Assembly: GCA_028873155.1 (NCBI GenBank)
Contig: JAGWML010000018.1
Location: 1-23,699 of the forward strand
Length of the DNA: 23,699 bases
Reading direction: 5' to 3'
Source of the DNA: Acidobacteriota bacterium
GTDB taxonomy: Bacteria; Acidobacteriota; Terriglobia; Terriglobales; Acidobacteriaceae
How positions within the stretch are numbered: position 1 is the first letter of the stretch; each line of letters begins with the position of its first letter. The notes under the pieces are model-generated. The model did not search any database. It was not told the origin of the DNA and worked only from the letters and a program-made list of their open reading frames with translations. The position numbers and the translations under genes were made by a program. Positions 15,565 to 23,257 of the stretch are shown here, one piece after another.

Positions 15565-15649
15565 GCACTCAGCTCCATTCCCAACATTTCATCCCCTGTT
15601 GGTGCCCCATCCATACGCGTTGCGAGTTCCGCAGCACAGCAACTCTGGT

Positions 15650-15750
15650 TGCCCCATCCATGACGTCCGCCCGCAGCGGGCGGCATGGGTGGGAAACCAC
15701 TTCACCCAACCTCACGCCGGGTGCCCCAGGTCTCGCTTCTGAGACCTGGG
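15650..15750 (-). repeat. composite two-palindrome repeat, copy A
   Basis: Palindrome 1 pairs CCCATCCATG (15653-15662) with CATGGGTGGG (15684-15693) with one mismatch, around an inner CCGCCC/GGGCGG stem. Palindrome 2 pairs CCCAGGTCTC (15725-15734) exactly with GAGACCTGGG (15741-15750) over a 6-nt loop. It ends 21 nt from the stop of the hub gene. A partial third start of the unit (GGTGCCCCATCCAT) lies at 15601-15614. Confidence 0.8.
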
Positions 15751-15770
15751 AAGCCACCAAGCCCCGACCT

Positions 15771-18083
15771 TCACGCCAGCGGCAAATTGAAAAACAGCGC
15801 CGCAGAAAACTCCGAGTAATTCGGCGGCGTCGCCCCGTCATACATCCGGATGTAGTACCGATCGCTCGCCGCCACCCGCGTAAACGTCAGCGTCGAGACC
15901 GACGCGCGCATCACCAGGTCCGTATCCTCGCCCGGCTGGAAGCACCAGTCCCTGCGCCGAATCTCAAACCCGCCGCCCACCGGCGCCGTCGCGCCCGTCG
16001 CTAGCGTCACGGTCGCGCCGCTCATCGCCGTCACTGCAAGCCCGCTCAGGTTGGCTGCAAACGTGGGGTTGACCAGCGCAGGCAACCAGGTATCCATCAG
16101 ATTCTTGGTATCCATTTTGATAGCAAGGTCTTCTGCCCAGTCGTTGGCAAACGTCATCGCATACTCCACCTGTTCGGGAGCGCTCACCGTGTAGCTCACC
16201 TTCACCGTCCGCACCACCACCTGCGCATTCAGATTCGTCGAAGGCGCCTGCAGCAGCAGCGCATCCCCCGGCCACACATCCGCGGCAAAGCTCGTGCGCG
16301 GACCCTTGTACGTCCCGCTCCACAGCGCGCTCACGCTTGCCGCCGCCTGCGCCAGCGCCTGCGCCGCGCTGCGGCAGTCCGCCGAACTGCGCGCCGCCGG
16401 ATTCGTCACCGAACCCATCCATGCGGCCACGCTCGGCAGTCCCGCCGCGGCCATCGACTGCTGGCTCGCCGCATTGACCGCGCGTCCCACCGCGCGCCCC
16501 ACCGTGCGATAGCTCACTGCAATCTGTTCTCCTGCAGGCGGGGCAAAGCCCGTGTAAAACACGAGCTTGCCCGTGCGCAGCAGGTGGCACTCTCCACCCT
16601 GCGCGGTCGAACCCACCCTGCGGGTGTACGCCGTCCCGCCCGACGGCGTACACACCACCCAACCCGACCCGAGCTGTGTCAGATTCAGCTCGCGCATCGA
16701 CCCCTGCAAGTTCAAACTGCTCACCGCCGCCACCTGGCACGTGCCCGGCAGATTCGCCACCACGCCGTCGTACAAGGCCACCGGCATCCCGCCCACGCCG
16801 TTCACAAACTCCTGCAGCTCAAACAGCAGCTTGCCCGGCGCCAGGTTCCACGTGCCCCCATAGGTCACCACGCCGTTGTCGTCGTAACTCGAGTACACCT
16901 GCCCGCCGCGCGCCGTCTCGGGACAGTGCACGCGCACGCGCAGCGCGTACTGGTTCGCCGGATTCACCGTGTACGTCGTGCCCGTCGCCACGCCCTGCAC
17001 CACCGGCTGCAGCGTCACCGTACCCGTGCCGCTTGCCGCCGTCGCCTGAAAGCCCGCCGTGCAACTCGCCAGCGTGTCCGTCCCGGTGAACATGCCTGCG
17101 ATGATTCCCGTGCTGCCCGCGGCCAGTTGCACGCCCGCCGCCTCCAGCAGCAGTGTGCCCGCCATCTCCATCGGGTCCATCCACGTCAACATCGTGTCGC
17201 CGTCAATCCCGTTGCCGCCCTGCATCGACAGGCCATTCGCGCCCAGCGTCAGGTAGCCTGCCCCGCCGGAGTTCGTCCAAAGCTGCGCATTGATCGCCGG
17301 CTCATTGAAGAGCTCATGAATCAGAATCGACTTCGAAGCTGGCGGAAAGTATGGATCCTCGGCCAGAAAGAACTGCGTCGTTGTGCCGTCGCCGAGAAAA
17401 TGCTCCGTTACATACGCTTGAGGCTCAGCCGCGCCGCACACGGTCACGTCATTCGCCAGCGCGCGCTTTGCCGTGCCATTCAATGTGAGCGAAGCGAGCG
17501 TCAGGCTGCCATCCGTCTCGTTCAGCGGGTGCACGGTGGACTGTGCCGCCGCCACCGTAAGGGCGCCATTCACCGCACGATACGCAGCGCGCGCGCCGGA
17601 AGCGACAAGCCCCGTGCTCTTGCTCCACGGTGCGCCCGGCTCTGCATCGAAATGCGCCACTGGCGCTGTCAGCGTCAGCCCCGCCGTCGAAAGATTCGTC
17701 GCACCGGTGTGCTCCACCAGATTGCTCAGCAGACTGCCCGCCGTCACGCCTGCCGCTGTTTTGCTTACTGCAACAGTGCGCTGGTCCAGCAGCAGCTCAT
17801 CGCTGATGGCTTCAATTGCGATGCGATACCGTGGCCCGCGCAAGCTCACGCCCGCATACTCCGGCAGCGGACTCACCGCAATGTAGCCCGTGAAGTACGC
17901 CGTGCCATCGTCGCCCGTCACTGCCAGCGGCTGATACCGCACCGGCGCGGCCAGCGACCCGTCCGCGGGCAGGCTCAGCCACAGCCTGCACACCGAAGGC
18001 TCATTCAGCGTGCGTGCAATCGTCAGCGGATGCGCCGCATCCAACGCCGCCGTGTAGTCCTGTCCCTGGATCGTAATCTTCAT
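15771..18083 (-). CDS. phage tail hub/tail-tip-like structural protein
   Basis: The product has 770 residues from an ATG with GAGGAG about 5 nt upstream. The first ~170 residues (MKITIQGQDYTAALDAAHPL, FTGYIAVSPLPEY, SLLSNLVEHTG) look like the N-terminal domains of phage baseplate-hub or tail-associated proteins. Residues ~260-430 form a glycine-rich beta domain (LWTNSGGAGYLTLGANGLSM onward) that resembles a LamG/concanavalin-type insertion. The C-terminus (about 560-700) has a second hub-like part and a final beta domain ending FSAALFFNLPLA. A 12-bp palindrome lies inside the frame at 16624-16653. Composite palindromes lie on both sides of the gene. The call rests on architecture and position; the binding target is unknown. 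Confidence 0.65.
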   Translation of the reverse strand: MKITIQGQDYTAALDAAHPLTIARTLNEPSVCRLWLSLPADGSLAAPVRYQPLAVTGDDGTAYFTGYIAVSPLPEYAGVSLRGPRYRIAIEAISDELLLDQRTVAVSKTAAGVTAGSLLSNLVEHTGATNLSTAGLTLTAPVAHFDAEPGAPWSKSTGLVASGARAAYRAVNGALTVAAAQSTVHPLNETDGSLTLASLTLNGTAKRALANDVTVCGAAEPQAYVTEHFLGDGTTTQFFLAEDPYFPPASKSILIHELFNEPAINAQLWTNSGGAGYLTLGANGLSMQGGNGIDGDTMLTWMDPMEMAGTLLLEAAGVQLAAGSTGIIAGMFTGTDTLASCTAGFQATAASGTGTVTLQPVVQGVATGTTYTVNPANQYALRVRVHCPETARGGQVYSSYDDNGVVTYGGTWNLAPGKLLFELQEFVNGVGGMPVALYDGVVANLPGTCQVAAVSSLNLQGSMRELNLTQLGSGWVVCTPSGGTAYTRRVGSTAQGGECHLLRTGKLVFYTGFAPPAGEQIAVSYRTVGRAVGRAVNAASQQSMAAAGLPSVAAWMGSVTNPAARSSADCRSAAQALAQAAASVSALWSGTYKGPRTSFAADVWPGDALLLQAPSTNLNAQVVVRTVKVSYTVSAPEQVEYAMTFANDWAEDLAIKMDTKNLMDTWLPALVNPTFAANLSGLAVTAMSGATVTLATGATAPVGGGFEIRRRDWCFQPGEDTDLVMRASVSTLTFTRVAASDRYYIRMYDGATPPNYSEFSAALFFNLPLA

Positions 18084-18129
18084 CGTGCTCCTCGCCGTTT
18101 TACTTCCTTACTCACTCAAAACTTGGATG

Positions 18130-18213
18130 CCCCATCCATGGCGCCCGCTTCAGCGGGCTACATGGGTGGGAGACCACAAACCTCGCCCCCAGGTCTCGCT
18201 GCTGAGACCTGGG
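18130..18213 (-). repeat. composite two-palindrome repeat, copy B
   Basis: This is the same two-part structure as copy A, with a shorter spacer. CCCATCCATG (18131-18140) pairs with CATGGGTGGG (18161-18170), and CCCAGGTCTC (18188-18197) pairs exactly with GAGACCTGGG (18204-18213). It ends 13 nt from the stop of the tail tube-like gene, the same relative place as copy A. Confidence 0.8.
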
Positions 18214-18226
18214 CTCCATCGTCGCC

Positions 18227-19201
18227 TCACACCGCCGCATTCGGGGCCGGCAGGAAGCTCCGATAACACAGCACGCGCTCGCCATCCAGCGGATCCGTCA
18301 CCGGCATCGCCGTGAATTGCGCCTTCAGCAGCACGCGCTGCATGCCCAGCTTGTTTTTCGAATCCATCGGCACGCCCAGTTCTTCCGCGCCGTTCATCGC
18401 CTGCAGCCGCGGATAGTGGAAGAAGATGCGCTCGCCCTGCCCGCCATGCAGCAGGAAGAGCGCCGACCACTCCTGGTAAAAGCTGCCTCCCTCGCGATCC
18501 ACAAAGCCCGTCAGCGCCTGCAGCTTCGCATTCGATGCGGGCGCGCCGCCGGGCAGCGGTGTAGCCAGGGTCAGCCCCGTTGTGCTCACCGCGGAGACGA
18601 GCGCCACGTTGAAGGTCACGCGCCGGATGTAGTCCACATCCGTCGCCGCCTGTCGCAGATACGCGCCCGCTACCGGCGCGCCTACAAAGCCCGTCTGCCC
18701 GGTGTTGTCCACATCCACCGCGACAATCTGTCCCGCGGCGAACTTCGCCGCATCCGTCGAGGCCAGCACGATGTTCGTTGCTGTCGACCCGCTCTGCACC
18801 ACCACGGCCGTCGCGGCCGTTGCGCCATCGGCGGCTGGCGTCGCTCCCGTGGCAGGCACCGGCAGGTTCATGTGCTGCGAGCCTGTCGCCAGCGCCATCG
18901 TGAGCTTCGTCCAGCTCAGGAACTCGAAGCTCACCTGCGCCTCCAGCGTCTCGCGCACCTGGTCGAGCGGCGCGGCGGGAATGCCCGTCATCACCGGCGC
19001 GCTCTTGCTCAGAGGCTTGCGCGCAAAGTTCTGGATGAATCCCAAGTCCATCCACGGTACGGGTGGAGCGCTCAAACTGAACGCACCCTGCTGCGATGCG
19101 TCAAACAGCACCGGCGTCTGCGACGCACGATTGACCGGCGCAAAATACGCACGCACCCGGCGCGCCACCGGCGCGGGCGCTTGAAACCAGTTCGCGGCCA
19201 T
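18227..19201 (-). CDS. phage tail tube-like protein
   Basis: The product has 324 residues. The start codon directly abuts the previous stop (TAG then ATG), with a purine-rich AGGAGCAGGGGGAA upstream. The segment LEAQVSFEFLSWTKLTMALATGS and the C-terminal IFFHYPRLQAMNGAEELGVPMDSKNKLGMQRVLLKAQFTA follow the strand pattern of siphovirus tail tube proteins. An alanine- and threonine-rich middle (about 115-200) looks like an inserted surface domain. It should polymerise into the tail tube. Position after the tail terminator-like gene supports this, but the next gene is the hub and not a tape-measure protein. Another small structural role cannot be excluded. Confidence 0.6.
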   Translation of the reverse strand: MAANWFQAPAPVARRVRAYFAPVNRASQTPVLFDASQQGAFSLSAPPVPWMDLGFIQNFARKPLSKSAPVMTGIPAAPLDQVRETLEAQVSFEFLSWTKLTMALATGSQHMNLPVPATGATPAADGATAATAVVVQSGSTATNIVLASTDAAKFAAGQIVAVDVDNTGQTGFVGAPVAGAYLRQAATDVDYIRRVTFNVALVSAVSTTGLTLATPLPGGAPASNAKLQALTGFVDREGGSFYQEWSALFLLHGGQGERIFFHYPRLQAMNGAEELGVPMDSKNKLGMQRVLLKAQFTAMPVTDPLDGERVLCYRSFLPAPNAAV

Positions 19202-19687
19202 CTATTCCCCCTGCTCCTGGTAGCTGTAGATCACCATCTTTGCCGAGCGCGTGATCCGGTCGCGCTGCGCCTGCACCGGCGCGAACTGCGGCTCGTCCCA
19301 GAAGACCTGCGTCAGCATCGCTGCCGCGGGCTGCATGGCGTAGTTCATCTTGGGCGTTTGAAACGGCTGCAGCATCGCCACCAGCTCTTCGTCCATCTCG
19401 CTCAGCTGGCGGCCGCGATCCAGCCCGCCAAAGGCCTCTGTGCCGCAGGTCTGGTAGATCACCTCGCACTCCTGCGCTGCCATCGTCGCGGGCAGATTCA
19501 CCTCGATGCCCATCGCCAGCCAGCGCAGCACAAAGACATCGTTGGGCAGTTGCGCATACGGCGCTTCGGCCTCTTCCACAAAGATGCCGGGCCGCAGCGC
19601 GCCGCGCAGCAGGATGGTGCGATTCGGATTGATCGCCGCCAGCCGCGTGCGCAGCGCCATGTAAAAAGAGTCCTTCGCGTTTTGCAT
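19202..19687 (-). CDS. tail terminator-like phage protein
   Basis: The product has 161 residues from an ATG with AAGGAAAA upstream. The N-terminus (KDSFYMALRTRLAAINPNRTIL) and the central VLRWLAMGIEVNLPATMAAQECEVIYQTCGTEAFGGLDRG fit the size and style of tail terminator or minor tail proteins that cap the tail tube. The family is not certain; position between the neck protein and the tail tube is the main support. It is separated from the upstream gene by 69 bp that include a heptamer array. Confidence 0.5.
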   Translation of the reverse strand: MQNAKDSFYMALRTRLAAINPNRTILLRGALRPGIFVEEAEAPYAQLPNDVFVLRWLAMGIEVNLPATMAAQECEVIYQTCGTEAFGGLDRGRQLSEMDEELVAMLQPFQTPKMNYAMQPAAAMLTQVFWDEPQFAPVQAQRDRITRSAKMVIYSYQEQGE

Positions 19688-19730
19688 TGCGTTTTCCTTG
19701 TTCCCTGTTGATCCAGCGCTGCCCGTAATC

Positions 19731-19751
19731 GAGCTGGAAGCTAGTAGCTGC
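19731..19751 (+). repeat. heptanucleotide array, copy 1 (3 units)
   Basis: GAGCTGG, AAGCTAG and TAGCTGC follow in exact 7-nt steps. The stretch AGCTGGAAGCTAGTAGCT (19732-19749) is identical to 22125-22142. It lies 5 bp beyond the stop codon of the neck gene (minus strand). Confidence 0.75.
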
Positions 19752-19756
19752 CTTCC

Positions 19757-20191
19757 TCATACCGCCTGCGGGCGCGCCTCGCGCACCAGCAACCGGTAGA
19801 GATACACCTGGCCGAAGGCTTCGTTGGCCGTCATCGACTCAATGAGGTAGTCCTGGCCGCCCACCGTGATGGCCAGCGTCGCGGCCAACAACGCCTGCGC
19901 CGAGCCGAAGTCAAGCGCGCTGACCTGCGCTTCAATGGATGTCGCGGAGAGAAACATCTCCCACTGCGGCTGCCCGTCCTTTTCCCATGTGGGCCGCACG
20001 CGGCGCATCACGACGGGGCTCACCACCGCGTCAGAAAATGTCGTCGCCACCAGTCCCACCTCCGACTGGCTGTTGGGTGCGCTCACGCCTGTCATGCGCA
20101 GGGTGGCAGAGGCTCCGCCCACGCTGCGCAGCAGCGCATCGGCCAGCATCTGCGGCGCACCTACCGGATTACGCGGTGCTGTATCGCTCAT
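19757..20191 (-). CDS. phage neck/head-tail joining-like protein
   Basis: The product has 144 residues starting 3 bp after the gp6-like stop, with GGGGTGA upstream. The body has beta-type stretches (GLVATTFSDAVVSPVVMRRVRP, WEMFLSATSIEAQVSAL) and ends TANEAFGQVYLYRLLVREARP. This fits a head-closure or neck protein in the usual order connector, neck, tail terminator. I do not recognise a named family, so the function comes mostly from position. Confidence 0.5.
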   Translation of the reverse strand: MSDTAPRNPVGAPQMLADALLRSVGGASATLRMTGVSAPNSQSEVGLVATTFSDAVVSPVVMRRVRPTWEKDGQPQWEMFLSATSIEAQVSALDFGSAQALLAATLAITVGGQDYLIESMTANEAFGQVYLYRLLVREARPQAV

Positions 20192-20194
20192 CGC

Positions 20195-20818
20195 TCACCC
20201 CAGCCTGTTCGCTACGTACGGGCGCAACCACGCCTGCACGGTCTCGTCGAGCAGCGAACTTGAGAAGTACTCCATCCACATCGTGTCCATGCGCGAGCGG
20301 CTCGCGTTCAGCGCGGGCGTCGATTGGGCATTGCGCACAATCTGCGCGCAGGCTGATTTCACGTCGTCGCCGATGGTTGTCAGTCCCGCCGTGTAGGTCA
20401 CTGAGACTTCGTTGAATGGCAGCCCGAGGATGTTCCAGGGCAGCGTGAGCTCGCCGGTACTGGGATCGAAGTCCACCTGGCTGGGATCAATCGTGGTCCA
20501 CTGGCCGGGCAGAGAAAATGCCCACACGATCTCGAAGACAGGGTCGCTCAGAATCTCGCCACGGCGCGGCTTGGTGTAGCGGCCTTCGAGAGAGACCAGC
20601 GGCGACGTAGCCGCGCCCAGCGGCGCCAGAGGCAGATAACTGAGTCGCACGGTCTGCGAGCCGGTGACGACGCGCAGCCGCTCTGTGTACTGGATCACGT
20701 TCAGGTCCGGCCGCCTGCAGAAGCTGTTGATCAGCGCCGTGGCCGCGGTAATCCAGTCTGCTGAAGTTCCGGCCGGCAATCCATAATTCGGGTAATCCGC
20801 TGGCTGCAGATATGCCAT
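20195..20818 (-). CDS. gp6-like head-tail connector protein
   Basis: The product has 207 residues from an ATG with AGGAAGGGTGAGGT directly upstream. The N-terminal helix pair (AYLQPADYPNYGLPAG, ADWITAATALINSFCRRPDL), a central beta domain, and a C-terminal helix (DDVKSACAQIVRNAQSTPAL) match the gp6-like head-tail connector family. These proteins sit beneath the portal ring and join head and tail. The gene is separated from the capsid gene by a strong intrinsic terminator. Confidence 0.75.
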   Translation of the reverse strand: MAYLQPADYPNYGLPAGTSADWITAATALINSFCRRPDLNVIQYTERLRVVTGSQTVRLSYLPLAPLGAATSPLVSLEGRYTKPRRGEILSDPVFEIVWAFSLPGQWTTIDPSQVDFDPSTGELTLPWNILGLPFNEVSVTYTAGLTTIGDDVKSACAQIVRNAQSTPALNASRSRMDTMWMEYFSSSLLDETVQAWLRPYVANRLG

Positions 20819-20856
20819 ACCTCACCCTTCCTGTTGCGAAGTGAAACTGCTGCTTG

Positions 20857-20917
20857 AAAAAAAGAGCCCATGCCCGCCGCGCTTCCCTGTCCAAGAGGAA
20901 GCGCAGAAGGCATGGGC
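20857..20917 (-). terminator. strong intrinsic terminator after the capsid gene
   Basis: Read leftward, GCCCATGCC (9 bp) and an inner GCGCTTCC (8 bp) pair with their complements: plus-strand 20866-20874 with 20909-20917, and 20879-20886 with 20897-20904. Seven Ts follow (20857-20863 on the minus strand). It lies 58 bp after the capsid stop and before the connector start, so it should limit downstream expression relative to capsid. Confidence 0.85.
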
Positions 20918-20974
20918 CATCCACCCAAGGAGACGTGCTCTGTGCATCAACCGCCGGAGCGGCTGTGTTGCGGA

Positions 20975-21943
20975 CTAGCGGTCGACGAGCACCTGGTAGT
21001 GCGCGTAGTTCGCGCCCTTGACCACGATGCCGCCGAACTTGACCGCGACATATTGATACGTCAGCGAGCCCGGCAGACCGAGCTGGAAGATGCGTGGCGT
21101 GGGATCGCCCAGCCAGTGGTACTCGATCAGATCTTCCGTGACGATGTAGGCCGGGAGCACCGCGGTGCCCGAGCCGGGCGTGCCGGTGTAGCCGAGACTC
21201 CAGTCTGGAATCAACGGCAGGTCGCCGGCCTGCGTGGAGAGCATCTTCACGCGGAAGCCGCCGGTGATCTGGTCGGTGTTGAGCACCACGTTGAATTCGG
21301 TCTTCATCTCGCGGTCAATCAGGTCCAGCAGCACCGGGTTGGCGTAGATGGCTGTGGGACGCACGTGATAGCCGTTGTTGGCGACCATCTGCGCGACGGT
21401 GGACTTAAGCCCGTCCACGATCGACGCGGTGGTGCCAACGGTGGTGGTGTTGCCGCCGCTTTGAATCTGCCCAATGGCGCCCATGTATTGCGTGGTCGTC
21501 GGCGAGCTGAGGCTGGTGTCGTTGCCGTTCCACAGCGCCACGTCGTGGGTGACCATCACGCCGCTGACGGTATCGACCAGGTCCTTGGCCTGCAGGTAAG
21601 CGAACTGCTGCTGCTGATTGCCCAGCTCGATGTCGAAGAGGTTGTAGTTAATCTGCGAGACGATGGCCTTGAGCGGCACGCTGCGCTCGACGCGCGTGGG
21701 GCTGACGACCGGGGCCGAGATGCTGCGCGGATTCACAAAGCCGGCGGTGCCGGGATTGGGAATCGCCGTTTCCTCAAAGAAGCGCGAGGGATGGCCGGTG
21801 GCGGGCACCTGCTTGATGCGCTGGCCAAAGGGGCTGGAGCGACGGCAGATGTCGAAGATCTCGGTCTGGTACAGGGGCACTTCGACTGCGCCCGGCCCGA
21901 TGAAATCGGCTGCCGCGTGAATGTCTGCAAAGGATGCGTTCAT
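20975..21943 (-). CDS. major capsid protein (HK97-fold type)
   Basis: The product has 322 residues from an ATG with GGAGGGGG about 9 nt upstream. Capsid-type features include an N-terminal arm, PLYQTEIFDICRRSSPFGQRI, the E-loop-like region FEETAIPNPGTAGFVNPRSIS, and SQINYNLFDIELGNQQQQFAYLQAKDLVDTV. A strand-rich A-domain follows (GYHVRPTAIYANPVLLDLIDREM, YIVTEDLIEYHWLGDPTP), ending in VAVKFGGIVVKG. This is the HK97-fold layout. The position, after a protease and a scaffold-like gene and before a gp6-like connector, is classical. It should form the icosahedral shell. Confidence 0.82.
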   Translation of the reverse strand: MNASFADIHAAADFIGPGAVEVPLYQTEIFDICRRSSPFGQRIKQVPATGHPSRFFEETAIPNPGTAGFVNPRSISAPVVSPTRVERSVPLKAIVSQINYNLFDIELGNQQQQFAYLQAKDLVDTVSGVMVTHDVALWNGNDTSLSSPTTTQYMGAIGQIQSGGNTTTVGTTASIVDGLKSTVAQMVANNGYHVRPTAIYANPVLLDLIDREMKTEFNVVLNTDQITGGFRVKMLSTQAGDLPLIPDWSLGYTGTPGSGTAVLPAYIVTEDLIEYHWLGDPTPRIFQLGLPGSLTYQYVAVKFGGIVVKGANYAHYQVLVDR

Positions 21944-21973
21944 GGCTTGTTGCCCCCTCCATGGGGCGGATGG

Positions 21974-22008
21974 TAGCTGCTAGCTTTTAGCTCCTAGCTG
22001 CTAGCTTG
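21974..22008 (+). repeat. heptanucleotide array, copy 2 (5 units)
   Basis: Five units follow without a break: TAGCTGC, TAGCTTT, TAGCTCC, TAGCTGC, TAGCTTG. Five positions are fixed and two vary, with exact 7-nt periodicity. It lies 31 bp upstream of the capsid start codon on the minus strand, in a gene-free gap (21944-22153). Confidence 0.85.
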
Positions 22009-22116
22009 TTCGTGCCTGGGTTGACGTGGGTGACTCATCGCTGCGGTAAGTGCTTGATTCGTCCTTCTGCTGAAGACCGGATCCAATACCGCAAACCTGT
22101 GCGCGTGGCGAGTCGG

Positions 22117-22151
22117 TAGCCAGTAGCTGGAAGCTAGTAGCTAGAGGCTGC
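22117..22151 (+). repeat. heptanucleotide array, copy 3 (5 units)
   Basis: The units are TAGCCAG, TAGCTGG, AAGCTAG, TAGCTAG and AGGCTGC, again in exact 7-nt steps. It lies 2 bp beyond the stop codon of the scaffold-like gene and shares an 18-base identical stretch with copy 1. Confidence 0.8.
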
Positions 22152-22153
22152 CT

Positions 22154-22564
22154 TTAAGCAATTGCGCCGGCGCGGAGCAACTGGCTCTTCACCGCGATGC
22201 GCTGCTCGAGGCTGAGGCCGGCGAGCGCCGCGTCGAGCGTGCGCACGTCCACGGGGCCGTCGCCGATGCCGTGCTTTGCGAGCATCTCCGAGGTGGCCGC
22301 GGGGATGGTCTTGCGCAGAGGCGCCAGCGGCGCGACCGGCGAAGGGCTCGCAGCCGAGGCTTTGAGCTGCTCGAGTTCGCGCTCGGCGGCGGCCAGCTTT
22401 TCGGCCAGCTCCGCCTCGCGGCGGCTCTGCTCCACAGTGGCCGAGATGCGCTCCACTTCGCCGGTGATGAGGCTTTGCCGCTCTTCGAGCAGGTGCAGCG
22501 TGCGCTCGAGCTGTGTGGCAGCGGCTTCCAGCCGTTCTTCGATGTGTACCTGTTTCTCTTCCAT
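22154..22564 (-). CDS. coiled-coil scaffold-like phage protein
   Basis: The product has 136 residues from the ATG at 22564 (AAGGAA about 6 nt upstream); an in-frame ATG at 22615 lies inside a hairpin and is unlikely. Residues 1-75 are a long charged coiled coil (HIEERLEAAATQLERTLHLL, REAELAEKLAAAERELEQLK). A linker (ASPSPVAPLAPLRK) and a small helical C-terminal domain (DVRTLDAALAGLSLEQRIAVKSQLL) follow. Scaffold proteins between the protease and the capsid gene have this layout. The identification is by architecture and position; a tail-assembly role is less likely here. Confidence 0.65.
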   Translation of the reverse strand: MEEKQVHIEERLEAAATQLERTLHLLEERQSLITGEVERISATVEQSRREAELAEKLAAAERELEQLKASAASPSPVAPLAPLRKTIPAATSEMLAKHGIGDGPVDVRTLDAALAGLSLEQRIAVKSQLLRAGAIA

Positions 22565-22598
22565 TGCATTCCTTTCTTCAGGTTGGGTAAGCTGCGGG

Positions 22599-22657
22599 AC
22601 CGGCAGAAAGACCAAAGGCTCCGCATGGTTGTGCGGAGCCTCTGGCTCTGTGCCGGT
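22599..22657 (-). terminator. nested hairpin between protease and scaffold-like genes
   Basis: AGGCTCCGCA (22616-22625) pairs exactly with TGCGGAGCCT (22632-22641) over a 6-nt loop. An outer ACCGGCA/TGCCGGT stem (22599-22605/22651-22657) encloses it. Only a weak T-rich stretch follows on the minus strand, so it is a partial terminator or a processing site. Confidence 0.5.
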
Positions 22658-22673
22658 TGACTTACCAGGTGAA

Positions 22674-23189
22674 TCAGCTTGCCATACGGAAGCTGGTGGC
22701 CCGGTAGGCCGCCTTGTCGCGAAGCAGAATTGCCGCTCCGGTAAAGGTGACGCGGGTCAGCTTCCATATCTCGGCCCGCATGTCTTCCACGCGCGCGTCG
22801 GCAAGTTCGTAACTCATGCCGAGCGCCTCGGGAGCCTGTGCCTGGATTGCCTTCGCAACCTCAGGAAAGTCGCGCGCGTAGAGATAGCCGCGCACCACTA
22901 ACTTGTTGCCGGCTAGGTTGGCCTCGGTCAGCAGGCCAATCTTGCGCCGTGCGTCGTGGCCGTCCCATCCCGGCCGGTAGTCCACGGCCATGCCCAGCAG
23001 CGAGGGCAGCGCGTTGTGCGCCGCCTCGCGCGTAAGCAGGACGCGGTGGCCGCGGGCTCCAGCCGGAGCCTTGTCGCTGGCCGCGTTCACCACTGTGAGT
23101 ACACCCTCGAAAGGCACCCGGTTGGGATGCCCGTCTACATGCGGTATGTTCACCGCCATTGCTTCCAATCGCATGCGCTCTCCGCCCAT
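22674..23189 (-). CDS. prohead (capsid maturation) protease-like protein
   Basis: The product has 171 residues from the ATG at 23189, 9 nt after GGAGG; ATGs at 23195 and 23174 are close alternatives. The probable catalytic histidine lies in GWDGHDARRKIGLL and the serine in ALGMSYELAD, the order seen in S78-type prohead proteases. The C-terminus (RVTFTGAAILLRDKAAYRATSF) also recalls the family. Place before the scaffold and capsid genes fits. It should cleave scaffold and capsid precursors during head assembly. It lies directly after the damaged portal gene. Confidence 0.68.
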   Translation of the reverse strand: MGGERMRLEAMAVNIPHVDGHPNRVPFEGVLTVVNAASDKAPAGARGHRVLLTREAAHNALPSLLGMAVDYRPGWDGHDARRKIGLLTEANLAGNKLVVRGYLYARDFPEVAKAIQAQAPEALGMSYELADARVEDMRAEIWKLTRVTFTGAAILLRDKAAYRATSFRMAS

Positions 23190-23257
23190 CTGCATTCGCC
23201 TCCGCGCGCCGCCTTGTTCTGTGCGGCCGCGGAGATGCGCTGATTTGTTGAACTCTG

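Noticed and set aside
16584..18266. 560-residue plus-strand frame opposite the hub gene
   Set aside because: Arginine-rich shadow of the minus-strand structural gene.
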